Source: SHWB01 sp050246875
GTDB taxonomy: Bacteria > Pseudomonadota > Alphaproteobacteria > UBA6615
Direction: 5' to 3'
Length of the DNA stretch: 64,000 bases
NCBI GenBank assembly: GCA_050246875.1
Contig: JBFWVF010000003.1
Location: 186,001-250,000, forward strand
In this document: piece by piece, positions 52,319 through 60,668 of the stretch
Layout: every line of letters begins with the position of its first letter
Numbering within the stretch: position 1 is the first letter of the stretch
Notes under the pieces: generated by a model
The model's input: the letters and a program-made list of their open reading frames with translations, nothing else
Database searches by the model: none
What the model was told of the DNA's origin: nothing
Position numbers and translations under genes: made by a program

Positions 52319-53062
52319 CTAAGATAGGCCCGGCGGCGCCTCGCGGCCAGTCGCGGCGCCTGCCTCCAGCCGGGCCGTCGCCGGCTCGATGGCGGCTTCG
52401 AGGCGGGCCATGAAGGCGCGGCGGTCGAGGCCCGGCGCGATGGCCGGCAGGACCTCGACCTCGATCGTCCCCGGCACGAAGCGCATCGAGCGGCGCGGCC
52501 AGAACAGGCCGGAGTCCAGCGCCACCGGCACCACCGGCAGGCCGAGCGCGCCGTAGAGCGCGGCGACGCCGGGCTGGTAGGGCCGCGCCGCGCCGGGCGG
52601 CGTGCGCGTGCCCTGGGGGAAGACGAGGATGCGGCGTCCGGCGGCGGCCTGTTCGCGCGCCGCGGCGACGAGACGCCGCAACGCGCCGCCGCCGCCGCCA
52701 CGGTCGACCGGCAGCATGCCGCCACGCAGCAGGCACCAGCCGAACAGCGGGATCCATGTCAGCTCGCGCTTGACGACGATGGCCGGCGCGCCGAACACGA
52801 CGTACAGCGCCAGCGTGTCCCATGCCGACTGGTGCTTGGCGGCGACGATGACCGGCCCGGCGGGCAGGCTGTCGAGGCCACGCACGACGTGGCGCACGCC
52901 GGCGATGCGCGCCAGCAGCCACAGCACCGTCGCCACCCAGAGCCGCGCATAACCGAGCATGGCGCCGCGCGGCAGGGCGAGCAGCGCCACCGACGGCACG
53001 GCGAACAGGACGGTCACGGCGTAGAAGGCGGCATTGAACGCCAGCCCGCGCAACCGCCTCAC
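52319..53062 (-). CDS. plsC: 1-acylglycerol-3-phosphate acyltransferase (PlsC-like)
   Basis: A 247-residue membrane acyltransferase of phospholipid synthesis. An N-terminal hydrophobic segment (about residues 8-30) is followed by the catalytic HQSAWD (HX4D) motif near residue 77, then LFGWCLLRGGMLPVDRG and FPQGTR near residue 150 (canonical FPEGTR). A related acyltransferase of the same fold is possible. GTG at 53062 overlaps the ydcF stop by four bases. The nrdJ Shine-Dalgarno starts just past its stop. Confidence 0.92.
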   Translation of the reverse strand: MRRLRGLAFNAAFYAVTVLFAVPSVALLALPRGAMLGYARLWVATVLWLLARIAGVRHVVRGLDSLPAGPVIVAAKHQSAWDTLALYVVFGAPAIVVKRELTWIPLFGWCLLRGGMLPVDRGGGGGALRRLVAAAREQAAAGRRILVFPQGTRTPPGAARPYQPGVAALYGALGLPVVPVALDSGLFWPRRSMRFVPGTIEVEVLPAIAPGLDRRAFMARLEAAIEPATARLEAGAATGREAPPGLS

Positions 53063-53685
53063 CCGCTGCCTCCACCGACGTCCAGCGGCGACAGCCGGGC
53101 ACGGACCAACGCTGCGAGAACCTTGACGTACTCGCCGGCCAGCAACCGTGCCGAGCCCGGCCACAGCCACCAGTCCTCGACATGGACGGTCGGGGAAGGC
53201 ACCGGGCGCGGCACGATCGTCGCGCGCGGCATGGCGCGGCGAAACTCGATCAGACTGCGCGGCATGTGCCAGTCGGTGGTCACCAGGATCATCGAGGCGT
53301 AGCCCTGCGCTGCCATCCAGCGCGCCGTTTCGACGGCGTTGCCGGCCGTGTCGGTGGCGCCGTGGCCGAGGGCGATGCAGCAGGCGACGCCGGCGGGGTC
53401 GCGCTGCGCCACGGCCAGCAGGGCGGCGACGTCGACGCCGCGGTCGACGCCCGAGACGAACAGCATCTTCGCCCGGCCGGCGGCGAGCAGGTCGAGGCCC
53501 TCGACGACCCGCCCGGCGCCGCCCGTCAGCACCACCACGGCATCGGCGGCCGGCGGCGGGCCGGCTGTCCCGGTCGCGAGGATCGTCGACACGAAGGAGA
53601 CGAAACCGGCGGCGAACGCCAGGCCGGCCGCGAGCAGCCCGATCGCCGCCAGCCGCCATGGGCGGCGGCGCCCGCCGGCGCTCAC
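53059..53685 (-). CDS. YdcF/ElyC family protein (DUF218)
   Basis: A 208-residue protein with an N-terminal membrane segment (about residues 12-35) and a DUF218 domain: ADAVVVLTGGAGRVVEGLDLL near residue 46, GHGATDTAGNAVETARWM near residue 104 and ILVTTDWHMPRSLIEF near residue 132. ElyC-type proteins act in envelope or peptidoglycan maintenance in other bacteria; the reaction here is unknown. GTG at 53685 overlaps the ftsX stop by four bases and its own stop overlaps plsC. Confidence 0.9.
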   Translation of the reverse strand: MSAGGRRRPWRLAAIGLLAAGLAFAAGFVSFVSTILATGTAGPPPAADAVVVLTGGAGRVVEGLDLLAAGRAKMLFVSGVDRGVDVAALLAVAQRDPAGVACCIALGHGATDTAGNAVETARWMAAQGYASMILVTTDWHMPRSLIEFRRAMPRATIVPRPVPSPTVHVEDWWLWPGSARLLAGEYVKVLAALVRARLSPLDVGGGSG

Positions 53686-54554
53686 GGCAGGTCCGCCAGC
53701 GCGCGCAGCGCCGTCGCCCGCGCCGTGATCATGACGATCACGACGGCGACGACAGGCACCATCGCCAGCAGGATCGCCTCGTGCGGACCGACGCGCGGCA
53801 CGGGCAGGAACGCCGCCTCCAGCCGCCACGCCGCGGCGGCGAGGGCAGCGAGCGCGAGCAGCGCGAGGCCGCTGCCGATCGCCGCGCCGAGCGCACCTGC
53901 ACGCATGGCGTGGCGCTGGAACTGGCCGGCGACGTAGCCGTCGGTGGCGCCCATCAGGTGCAGCAGCTCGACCGTCGGCGCGTGGACAGCGAGGCCGCTA
54001 CGCGTGGCGAAGACGACGGTGGCGACGGCGGCGGCGGCGATCAGCGCCAGCACGACATAGGCCACCGCCTCGACGGTGCGCGCCAGCGCCACCAGCCGGC
54101 CGAGCCAGTCGCGGTGATCGTCGACGACGATGCCCGGCGCCTCGCCGGCGAGGCGGGCGGCGAGGGCCGCGGTGTCGATGGCCGCGCCCGGCACCAGCTC
54201 GACGTCGATGACGCGCGGCAGCGGCAGGCCGGCCTCGGGCGAGAATCGGCCGAGCCACGGCTCGACCAGGGCCTGCGTCTCGGCCGCACTCAACGTGCGC
54301 ACGGCGGCGACGCCGGGCGTCGCCCGCAGCGCCTGCTCGACGCGCTGCAGGCGTGCGGAACCGGCGCCGGCGTCGTCGGGCACCTGCACGGTCAGCCGAC
54401 CGACGAGATCGGTGTCCCAGGCCGCGACGATGCCGCCGACGCCGACCGCCAGCGCCATGCCGAGCATGCCGAGGAACACCATCAGCGCGACGATCGCCGG
54501 CAGGAAGCGCGAGGAAAGGTCGTCCTCGAACGGTATGTCGGCGCGCCGCCTCAT
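53682..54554 (-). CDS. ftsX: Cell-division ABC transporter permease FtsX
   Basis: A 290-residue FtsX. An N-terminal cytoplasmic tail and first membrane helix (about residues 18-45) are followed by a periplasmic domain (about 48-160), and three further helices follow, the last ending near residue 280. VELLHLMGATDGYVAGQFQRHAMRAG near residue 202 is the conserved coupling region that contacts FtsE. FtsEX controls septal peptidoglycan hydrolases during division. The start overlaps the ftsE stop by four bases. Confidence 0.94.
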   Translation of the reverse strand: MRRRADIPFEDDLSSRFLPAIVALMVFLGMLGMALAVGVGGIVAAWDTDLVGRLTVQVPDDAGAGSARLQRVEQALRATPGVAAVRTLSAAETQALVEPWLGRFSPEAGLPLPRVIDVELVPGAAIDTAALAARLAGEAPGIVVDDHRDWLGRLVALARTVEAVAYVVLALIAAAAVATVVFATRSGLAVHAPTVELLHLMGATDGYVAGQFQRHAMRAGALGAAIGSGLALLALAALAAAAWRLEAAFLPVPRVGPHEAILLAMVPVVAVVIVMITARATALRALADLP

Positions 54555-55285
54555 GGCGCGTCCTCGTCGGCAGGCTGCCGCGCGGCGACGATCTGGCCGT
54601 GCTCGAGATGCAGCACGGGAAAGCCGAAGCGGCGGATCAGCGGCTCGTTGTGGCTGGCGATGACGACCGTCGTGCCCATGCGGTTCAACTCGACGAACAG
54701 GTGCATCAGGCGCATCGCCATGCGGTCGTCGACGTTGCCCGTCGGCTCGTCGGCGAGCAGCAGGTTGGGCCGCGCGATGACCGCGCGGGCGATGGCGACG
54801 CGCTGCTGCTGGCCGCCCGACAGCGTCTCCGGGCGCGCGTTGACGTGGTCGCCGAGGCCGACCCAGGTCAGCAGTTCGCGGACATGGCGGTCGATTTCCT
54901 CCTCGGGGCCGCCTGCCAGCCGCAACGGCAGGGCGACGTTGTCGAGGGTGGTGAGATGGTCGATCAGGCGGAAGTCCTGGAACACCACGCCGACCATGCG
55001 GCGCAGCGCCGGCAGGCGCCGCCGCGGCGTCAGCGCCACATCGTGGCCGAACAGGTGGACGAGGCCGCGCGTCGGCCGCTGCGCGAGGTACATCAGCCGC
55101 AGCAGGGTCGACTTGCCGGCGCCCGAGGCGCCGGTGATGAAGTGGAAGGAGCCCGGCGCCAGCGCGAAGGAAAGGTCGCGCAGCACTTCCGGCCCGGTGC
55201 CGTAGCGCATGCCGACGTTCTCGAATCGCAGCACGCTGCGGGCACCATCGCCGGCGGACAAGGCAGGGGCGGTGGGGGCGGGCAT
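54551..55285 (-). CDS. ftsE: Cell-division ATP-binding protein FtsE
   Basis: A 244-residue ABC ATPase. Walker A is TGASGAGKSTLLRL near residue 52, the Q-loop is GVVFQDFRLIDHLTTLDNVALPL near residue 98, the signature is LSGGQQQRVAIARA near residue 152, and Walker B is LLLADEPTGNVD near residue 173, followed by a switch His in VIASHNEPL. About 18 residues precede the usual FtsE start. It heads the ftsE-ftsX-ydcF-plsC-nrdJ chain and is divergent from the zinc-ribbon gene. Confidence 0.95.
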   Translation of the reverse strand: MPAPTAPALSAGDGARSVLRFENVGMRYGTGPEVLRDLSFALAPGSFHFITGASGAGKSTLLRLMYLAQRPTRGLVHLFGHDVALTPRRRLPALRRMVGVVFQDFRLIDHLTTLDNVALPLRLAGGPEEEIDRHVRELLTWVGLGDHVNARPETLSGGQQQRVAIARAVIARPNLLLADEPTGNVDDRMAMRLMHLFVELNRMGTTVVIASHNEPLIRRFGFPVLHLEHGQIVAARQPADEDAP

Positions 55286-55463
55286 CGTCGCTCGGGCCAG
55301 CAAGGATCCCGACCGACACTGGCACGTGGCCGCGGGAGTCGACAAGGCAGGCCCCGCCCCGTCGCCGCTTTGACTTGGCCGCGCGGCCGCTCCTATAAGG
55401 CAGATGACCCGGGCGCACGCGGCGCCGGCCCCCGACCGGGCGCGGAAAGGCGGCACGTTTCCC

Positions 55464-56210
55464 GTGATTCTCTCCTGCCCCTCCTGCGACACCCGTTTCA
55501 ACGTCCCCGACGGCGCCCTCGGCACCGGCGGGCGCGAAGTCCGCTGCAGCCGCTGCGGCCACCGCTGGCACGCCTTGCCGCCGCCGGCCGCCGCGATGGC
55601 GCCACCGCCGGCCATGTCCCCGCCGCCGCCGGCCCGGCGCGAACGCCCGGTCGAGGCGCCGCCGGCGCGCGACGCCGAGGCGGCGAGCCAGCCGCCGCTG
55701 CCGCAGGGCATCGTCTCGCGCCCGCGGACGGTGGCGCCGGCACGGCAGCCGGTGCCCGAGACCTCGCCGGCCCGCCTGCGTCTCGCCGTGCTCGCGCTGG
55801 TCGCGGCACTGGCGCTGCTCGGTGGCGTGCTGTGGTTCCTGCGCGCCGAACTGGTGACGGCCTGGCCACCGGCCGGGCGCGTCTATGCCGCCATCGGCAT
55901 CGAGGTCGGCCCGCCGGCGCCCGGCGAGGGCCTCACGGTGCGCAACACGACCTTCCTGCGCGAGACCGTCGACGGCGTCGTCAACCTGGCGATCCGCGGC
56001 GAGGTCGCCAATGTCGACAGCGACCCGCGCGACGTGCCGCCCGTCGTCGCCGTGCTGATCGACAAGGCCGGCAAGGAACTCCAGCGCGTCACCTTCTCGA
56101 TCGACGCCGCCCGGCTCGATCCCGGCGAGGCCGCCGCCTTCGTCACGCGCATCGCCAACCCGCACCGCGAGGCGGCGCAGGTCAACTTCACCTTCGCCGC
56201 GACGCCCTGA
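55464..56210 (+). CDS. Zinc-ribbon (MJ0042-type) membrane protein
   Basis: A 248-residue protein. The N-terminal zinc ribbon ILSCPSCDTRFNVPDGALG with CSRCGHRW (about residues 4-38) is the MJ0042 type. A Pro/Ala-rich linker follows, then one membrane helix (about 107-130) and a C-terminal DUF3426-like domain (about 140-245: EGLTVRNTTFLRETVDGVVNLAIRGEVAN). Role unknown; such genes often lie next to ftsEX in alphaproteobacteria. GTG at 55464 fits the family start (ILSCPSC); an ATG at 55404 would add 20 residues. Confidence 0.85.
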   Translation: MILSCPSCDTRFNVPDGALGTGGREVRCSRCGHRWHALPPPAAAMAPPPAMSPPPPARRERPVEAPPARDAEAASQPPLPQGIVSRPRTVAPARQPVPETSPARLRLAVLALVAALALLGGVLWFLRAELVTAWPPAGRVYAAIGIEVGPPAPGEGLTVRNTTFLRETVDGVVNLAIRGEVANVDSDPRDVPPVVAVLIDKAGKELQRVTFSIDAARLDPGEAAAFVTRIANPHREAAQVNFTFAATP

Positions 56211-56346
56211 CGGAACCGCCGTCCCGGCCCGCGCATTGGCGTCCCGTTAACCCGGCGTTAACCAAGTCCGTGCGATTGCCCGTTTCTGCGGGGGACCGCG
56301 CCCGGCCCGGCCGGCGCCGCCGCGACGACGAGGGTCGACCGTACCG

Positions 56347-56718
56347 ATGGCAAGGGTGCTGATAGCCGAGGACGACGGTGCCGTGCGCGAGTTCGTGCGC
56401 CGCGCGCTGGCCCATCGCGGCCACGACGTGGCGACGGCGACCGACGGGCTCGACGCCCTCGACACGCTCGGCCAGCGCCGCTTCGACCTGCTGGTCACCG
56501 ACATCGTCATGCCCGGCCTCGACGGCATCGGGCTGGCGCTGAAGGCTTCCCGCGAGCGGCCGGAGATGGCGATCCTGCTGATGACCGGCTACGCCGCCGA
56601 GCGCCAGCGCGCCCACAACCTCGAGGAACTGATCCACCGCGTCATCGCCAAGCCGTTCACCCTGCGGCAGATCTGCGATGCGGTGGACGAGGTGCTGGCG
56701 CGGCAGGCCGTGCACTGA
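56347..56718 (+). CDS. cpdR: Single-domain response regulator CpdR
   Basis: A 123-residue receiver domain without output module. MARVLIAEDDGAVREFVRRAL opens it; the phosphoacceptor Asp is in LLVTDIVMPGLDGIGLAL near residue 51, the Thr in LLMTGYAAERQRAHN near residue 80, and the Lys in VIAKPFTLRQICDAV near residue 103. IVMPGLDGIGLA and the VIAKPFTLRQ end match CpdR, the adaptor that delivers cell-cycle proteins to ClpXP and is controlled by the CckA-ChpT phosphorelay. It is transcribed alone, divergent from the DUF4175 gene end. Confidence 0.9.
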   Translation: MARVLIAEDDGAVREFVRRALAHRGHDVATATDGLDALDTLGQRRFDLLVTDIVMPGLDGIGLALKASRERPEMAILLMTGYAAERQRAHNLEELIHRVIAKPFTLRQICDAVDEVLARQAVH

Positions 56719-56753
56719 CGGCCCGGCACTGACGCCCCGGCCGGGCGCGCCGC

Positions 56754-59216
56754 TCAGAACTGCCGCAGCAGCCGTTCGATGTAGTCGCGTTCGTCCTGCG
56801 GCCGCGCGCGGTCGCCGGCGCGTTCGCGCAGCTCCATCAGAATCTCGTGCGCGCGCTGCAGGTCGGCTTCCTCTGGGATACGCACGGTGCCGGTGTCGAA
56901 GCCGGCGGTGCCCGGCAGCGGCCGGCCGAGCGGGTCGCGCCCCTCCTCGCCCGGCTCCATTTCCTCGTAGCCCTCGGCCGGCCCGAAGCCCGGGCCGCGC
57001 CGCGACAGCATCTGCGCCGCCGAGCGGGCGCCCTGGCGCAGCATGTCGAGCGCCTGCCCCTGCGGCCCGACGGCCTCGCCGGACTGGCCGCGGCCGAGCG
57101 CGTCGCGGGCGTCGCGCATCTGCTGCTCGGCCGAGCCAAGCTGGCCGGGAATGTCGCCGTTCATCTCGCCGAGCCGGCGCATGAAGTCGCCGAGCTGGCG
57201 GCGCAGCGCCTCCTGCTCGGCGGCGTCGCCCGCGCCCGGCCGTTCGCCGCGCTGCTGCTGCTGGAACGAACGGTCGAGCATCTGCTGCTGGCGCCGGATC
57301 ATGTCCTGCAGTTCCTGCATCGCCTGCTCGGCCTCGCCGCCGCCGCGCTGCGGCTGCTGCATGGCGAAGGGCGCCGCCTGCAGGTTCTCCAGCATCGACT
57401 GCAACTGTTCGAGCAACTGGCGCGCGGAGTCGCGGGCGCCGGAACGGGCCAGCCGCTCGGCCTGGTCGAGCATGCGCTGCAGCTCGTCGCGGCTGACCGC
57501 GCGCGCGTCGGGGTCGGCCGGCTGCGGCTGCTCGCCGTTGGCGATGCGGCGCTGCACCTGTTCGGCGAGCGCCTGCAGGAAGCGGTCGAGCGCCTCGCGC
57601 AATTGCGCCATCAGCTTCTCGATTTCCTCGTCCGAGGCGCCGCGCTCCAGCGCCTCCTGCAACTGCCGCTGCAGGTCGCGCAGTTCGCGTTCGGCGAGCG
57701 AGACGCCGCCGTCCTCGACGTGCAGCGCGATGTCCCACAGCAGCGACTGGACGGCGTCGATGGCGCCGTCGCCGCGGTCGTGCAGCAGCCGGCCGCGCGC
57801 CACGGCAAGTGCGAGGTAGACGGCCAGATCGGCGTCGTAGGCGTTGCGTGCGCCGGCGATGGCGGCGAGGCCGACGACGACATGCAGCCGCTGCTCGGGC
57901 GCCCGCACGAGCGCCTTGCGCTGCTCGATGATGGCGCGGGCGACCGGGTGCGCGAAGGTGTGCTCCGGCAGCACCACGGCGAGGGTGTCGGAGCGGCCGA
58001 CCTGCTCGATGGCGTCCTGCGCCTCGAGCGTCACCTCGACCGGGAAGCCGGCCCAGGGATGCGCCGTGAGGTCGTGCCACGTCGTCTGCGCCACGCTGCC
58101 CGCGCCGCGCGCCGGCACCGGCAGGTCGATGCGCAGCGGCACGTCGCGCGCCGCCGCCTCGGCGGCCGGGCGGGCGATGCTGGCGGCGACCGCCACGACG
58201 CCATGGTCGTCGGTGGCGCTGTAGTCGAGGCGCAGCGCGTTGCGTCGCCCCGCCTCGGGCGGCTGGGCGAAGCTCACCGTCGGCGCCTGGTCGGGCACCA
58301 CGGCGATGGTCCAGCGGCCGAGAATCTGCTTGCCCTGGCTGACCGCCAGCGGCAGTTCCGTCGTCGCCGCGCCGGGCGCCGTCACGTCGAGGGCGATACG
58401 CCACGTCCGCTCGTCGATGGTCTCGAGGTCGCGTTCGCCGTCGCCGAGGCGCAGCCGCGGCGTGCCGCTTCCGTCGTGCACCTGCGCCAGCAGGGCCGAG
58501 CCCGTCGGCACCGGCACGGCACCGTCGCCCGGCGGCGCGGCGTTGCCGCCGGCCAGCAGCACCGGCGGCAGCCCGGTGTAGTCCGGCGGCGTCAGCCACA
58601 GTTCGAGGCTGGGCGGCCGGCTGCCGCTCCAGCCGGCCAACGAGGGCGAGAAGCCGCGTTCGATCCGCGGGCCGATGTCGCTGCCGGCGGCGGCGACGCC
58701 GACGACGAGGGCGAGGGCGACCGCCATGCGCAGCGCCCGCCGGTCGCGCCGGGCGAGATCGGGGGCGGGGGCGCCGAGGCGCAGGCGGTCGACGGCGGCG
58801 GCGGCACGCGCCAGATGCGCGCGCCACAGCGCCGGGCCCAGCCCGTCGCCGGCGCCGGCCGGACGGTCGGCGAGGACGGAGAGCGGCCGGTGGGAAAGTC
58901 CGCTGTCGCGTTCGAGGCGACGGCTCGCGGCACCATCGTCCGGCCAGGCGACGCGGCGCAGGCCGCGCAGCGACAGGCCGGCGACGAGCACGGCGGCCAG
59001 CGTCAGCAGCCCGCCATGAAACCAGCCCGGCATGTATTGCGGCAGGTCGAGCAGCATCGCGGCGAGCGTGGCGCCGGCCACGCCGGCCGCCGGCCACAGC
59101 GCCGGCCACAGGCGTTCCCACAGCAGGACGAGGCGCGCGGCGGCGCGCCAGCGGGCAATGCGGCGGGCGAGGCTGCCGCTGTCGGTCGGGTCCGGGCGCT
59201 GTCCGGTCGTGTTCAC
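56754..59216 (-). CDS. TIGR02302/DUF4175 family membrane protein
   Basis: An 820-residue protein with two or three hydrophobic segments in the first 70 residues, another near residue 165, a large middle region with a TPPDYTGLPP motif near residue 215, and a long Gln-rich helical C-terminus (about 500-780; AEQVQRRIANGEQPQPADP, QQQQRGERPGAGDAAEQEALRRQLGDFM) likely to form coiled coil. The family is confined mainly to alphaproteobacteria and its role is unknown; a cell-envelope or division-linked structural task is often supposed. GTG at 59216 overlaps the lysA stop by four bases. Confidence 0.9.
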   Translation of the reverse strand: MNTTGQRPDPTDSGSLARRIARWRAAARLVLLWERLWPALWPAAGVAGATLAAMLLDLPQYMPGWFHGGLLTLAAVLVAGLSLRGLRRVAWPDDGAASRRLERDSGLSHRPLSVLADRPAGAGDGLGPALWRAHLARAAAAVDRLRLGAPAPDLARRDRRALRMAVALALVVGVAAAGSDIGPRIERGFSPSLAGWSGSRPPSLELWLTPPDYTGLPPVLLAGGNAAPPGDGAVPVPTGSALLAQVHDGSGTPRLRLGDGERDLETIDERTWRIALDVTAPGAATTELPLAVSQGKQILGRWTIAVVPDQAPTVSFAQPPEAGRRNALRLDYSATDDHGVVAVAASIARPAAEAAARDVPLRIDLPVPARGAGSVAQTTWHDLTAHPWAGFPVEVTLEAQDAIEQVGRSDTLAVVLPEHTFAHPVARAIIEQRKALVRAPEQRLHVVVGLAAIAGARNAYDADLAVYLALAVARGRLLHDRGDGAIDAVQSLLWDIALHVEDGGVSLAERELRDLQRQLQEALERGASDEEIEKLMAQLREALDRFLQALAEQVQRRIANGEQPQPADPDARAVSRDELQRMLDQAERLARSGARDSARQLLEQLQSMLENLQAAPFAMQQPQRGGGEAEQAMQELQDMIRRQQQMLDRSFQQQQRGERPGAGDAAEQEALRRQLGDFMRRLGEMNGDIPGQLGSAEQQMRDARDALGRGQSGEAVGPQGQALDMLRQGARSAAQMLSRRGPGFGPAEGYEEMEPGEEGRDPLGRPLPGTAGFDTGTVRIPEEADLQRAHEILMELRERAGDRARPQDERDYIERLLRQF

Positions 59217-60514
59217 CCGCCATCCTGTCCGGCCGCGTCGGCGAGCCAGTCCGGCACGCGTTCGCGGGCGATGAGGTCCTCGATCGTCTGGCGCGGCCGC
59301 ACCACCGCGAACCGCGCCCCGGCCACCAGCACCTCGGGCGCCAGCGGCCGCCCATTGTACGTCGAGGACATGACGGCACCATAGGCGCCCGCGCTGGCGA
59401 AGGCGATCACGTCTGCGGGAGCGAGCGGCGGCAGCGACCGGCCGCGCATGAAGGTGTCGGCGCTTTCGCACACCGGGCCGACGACGTCCGACGGCCGGCG
59501 CGCGGCATCCTCCGGCGGCGCGTGCAGCGGCAGCACCTCGTGCCAGGCGTCGTAGAGCGCCGGGCGCAGCAGCTCGTTCATGCCGGCGTCGACGATGACG
59601 ATCGGCCCCTCCGGCCCGTCCTTCACGTAGACCACGCGCGTCGCCAGCAGGCCGGCATTGCCGACCAGCCGCCGCCCCGGCTCGAACAGCAGCGCGCACC
59701 CGAGATCGCCGACGGTCTCCGCCACCACGGCGGCGTAGTCGGCGACGGCGGGCGGCCGCTCGCCGCGATAGGCGATGGCGATGCCGCCGCCGAGATCGAG
59801 GCGGGAGACGGCGTGGCCCTCGGCGCGCAGCGCGCGCACGAGGCCGGCCAGCGCCGTGAAGGCGTCGCGGTAGGGCGCGACGTCGGTGAGCATGCTGCCG
59901 ATATGCACCGCGAGGCCGACCGGCTCGACGCCGTCGAGCGTCGCCGCGCGCCGCCAGACCTCCGGCGCGCGGGCGATGTCGATGCCGAACTTGTCCTGCC
60001 GGCGGCCGGTCGAGATCTTGTCGTGCGTGTGCGCGTCGACGTCCGGGTTGACGCGCAGCGCGACGCGCGCGCGCCGGCCCACGGCCACGGCACGCGCGGC
60101 GATGGCCTCCAGCTCGGGTTCGCTCTCGACGTTGAACTGGTGGATGCCGGCCTCCAGCGCGGCGTCGATCTCGGCCGCCGTCTTGGCAACGCCCGAGAAG
60201 ACGACGCGTTCCGGCGCCACGCCGGCGGCGCGCGCGATCGCCAGTTCGCCGCCCGAGACGACGTCGGCGCCGGCGCCGAGCCGGGCCAGCAGGCCGAGCA
60301 CGGCGAGGCTGGCATTGGCCTTCATGGCGAAGCAGATGCCGATGTCGCGTCCCGGCAGCGCGGCTGCCAGCGCGTCGCGATAGGCGCGGTACTCGCCGGC
60401 GATGGCGCCGGCCGAATAGATCCAGACCGGCGTGCCGGCCGCCGCGACGATGTCGGCGACGGGCACGTCCTCGGCATGCAGCACGCCGCCGCGATAGGTG
60501 AAAGGCTCGGTCAC
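59213..60514 (-). CDS. lysA: Diaminopimelate decarboxylase
   Basis: A 433-residue PLP enzyme that makes lysine from meso-diaminopimelate. The PLP Lys is in CFAMKANASLAVL near residue 63; VSGGELAIARAAGV near residue 86, VAVHIGSMLT-like VGLAVHIGSML near residue 207, the phosphate loop LDLGGGIAIAY near residue 247 and GPVCESADTFM near residue 347 are all present. Start ATG at 60514 is eleven bases after the LptM-like gene stop. Translation continues into the DUF4175 gene through a GTGA overlap. Confidence 0.96.
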   Translation of the reverse strand: MTEPFTYRGGVLHAEDVPVADIVAAAGTPVWIYSAGAIAGEYRAYRDALAAALPGRDIGICFAMKANASLAVLGLLARLGAGADVVSGGELAIARAAGVAPERVVFSGVAKTAAEIDAALEAGIHQFNVESEPELEAIAARAVAVGRRARVALRVNPDVDAHTHDKISTGRRQDKFGIDIARAPEVWRRAATLDGVEPVGLAVHIGSMLTDVAPYRDAFTALAGLVRALRAEGHAVSRLDLGGGIAIAYRGERPPAVADYAAVVAETVGDLGCALLFEPGRRLVGNAGLLATRVVYVKDGPEGPIVIVDAGMNELLRPALYDAWHEVLPLHAPPEDAARRPSDVVGPVCESADTFMRGRSLPPLAPADVIAFASAGAYGAVMSSTYNGRPLAPEVLVAGARFAVVRPRQTIEDLIARERVPDWLADAAGQDGG

Positions 60515-60524
60515 GGGCGTGTCC

Positions 60525-60668
60525 CTACCAGCGGCCTGGCGCGGGATAGGTGCGCGGATAGACCGGCTCCTCCTCGCCCGGGGCGTCGGGCGGCCCCTTC
60601 TTGCCGCAGGCCGGCAACGCGGCCGCGAAAAGGGCCGCGAGCAGGGCCGCGAGAAGCGCGCGCTTCAT
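60525..60668 (-). CDS. Small lipoprotein, LptM/YifL-like
   Basis: A 47-residue lipoprotein. The signal MKRALLAALLAALFAAALPAC ends in a lipobox (LPAC, Cys at residue 21), followed by GKKGPPDAPGEEEPVYPRTYP, the usual GxKGPxxxP form of LptM-like proteins encoded before lysA. LptM assists outer-membrane LPS-translocon assembly in E. coli; a role here is inferred. Its start overlaps the argH stop by four bases and lysA follows, a conserved order. Confidence 0.88.
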   Translation of the reverse strand: MKRALLAALLAALFAAALPACGKKGPPDAPGEEEPVYPRTYPAPGRW

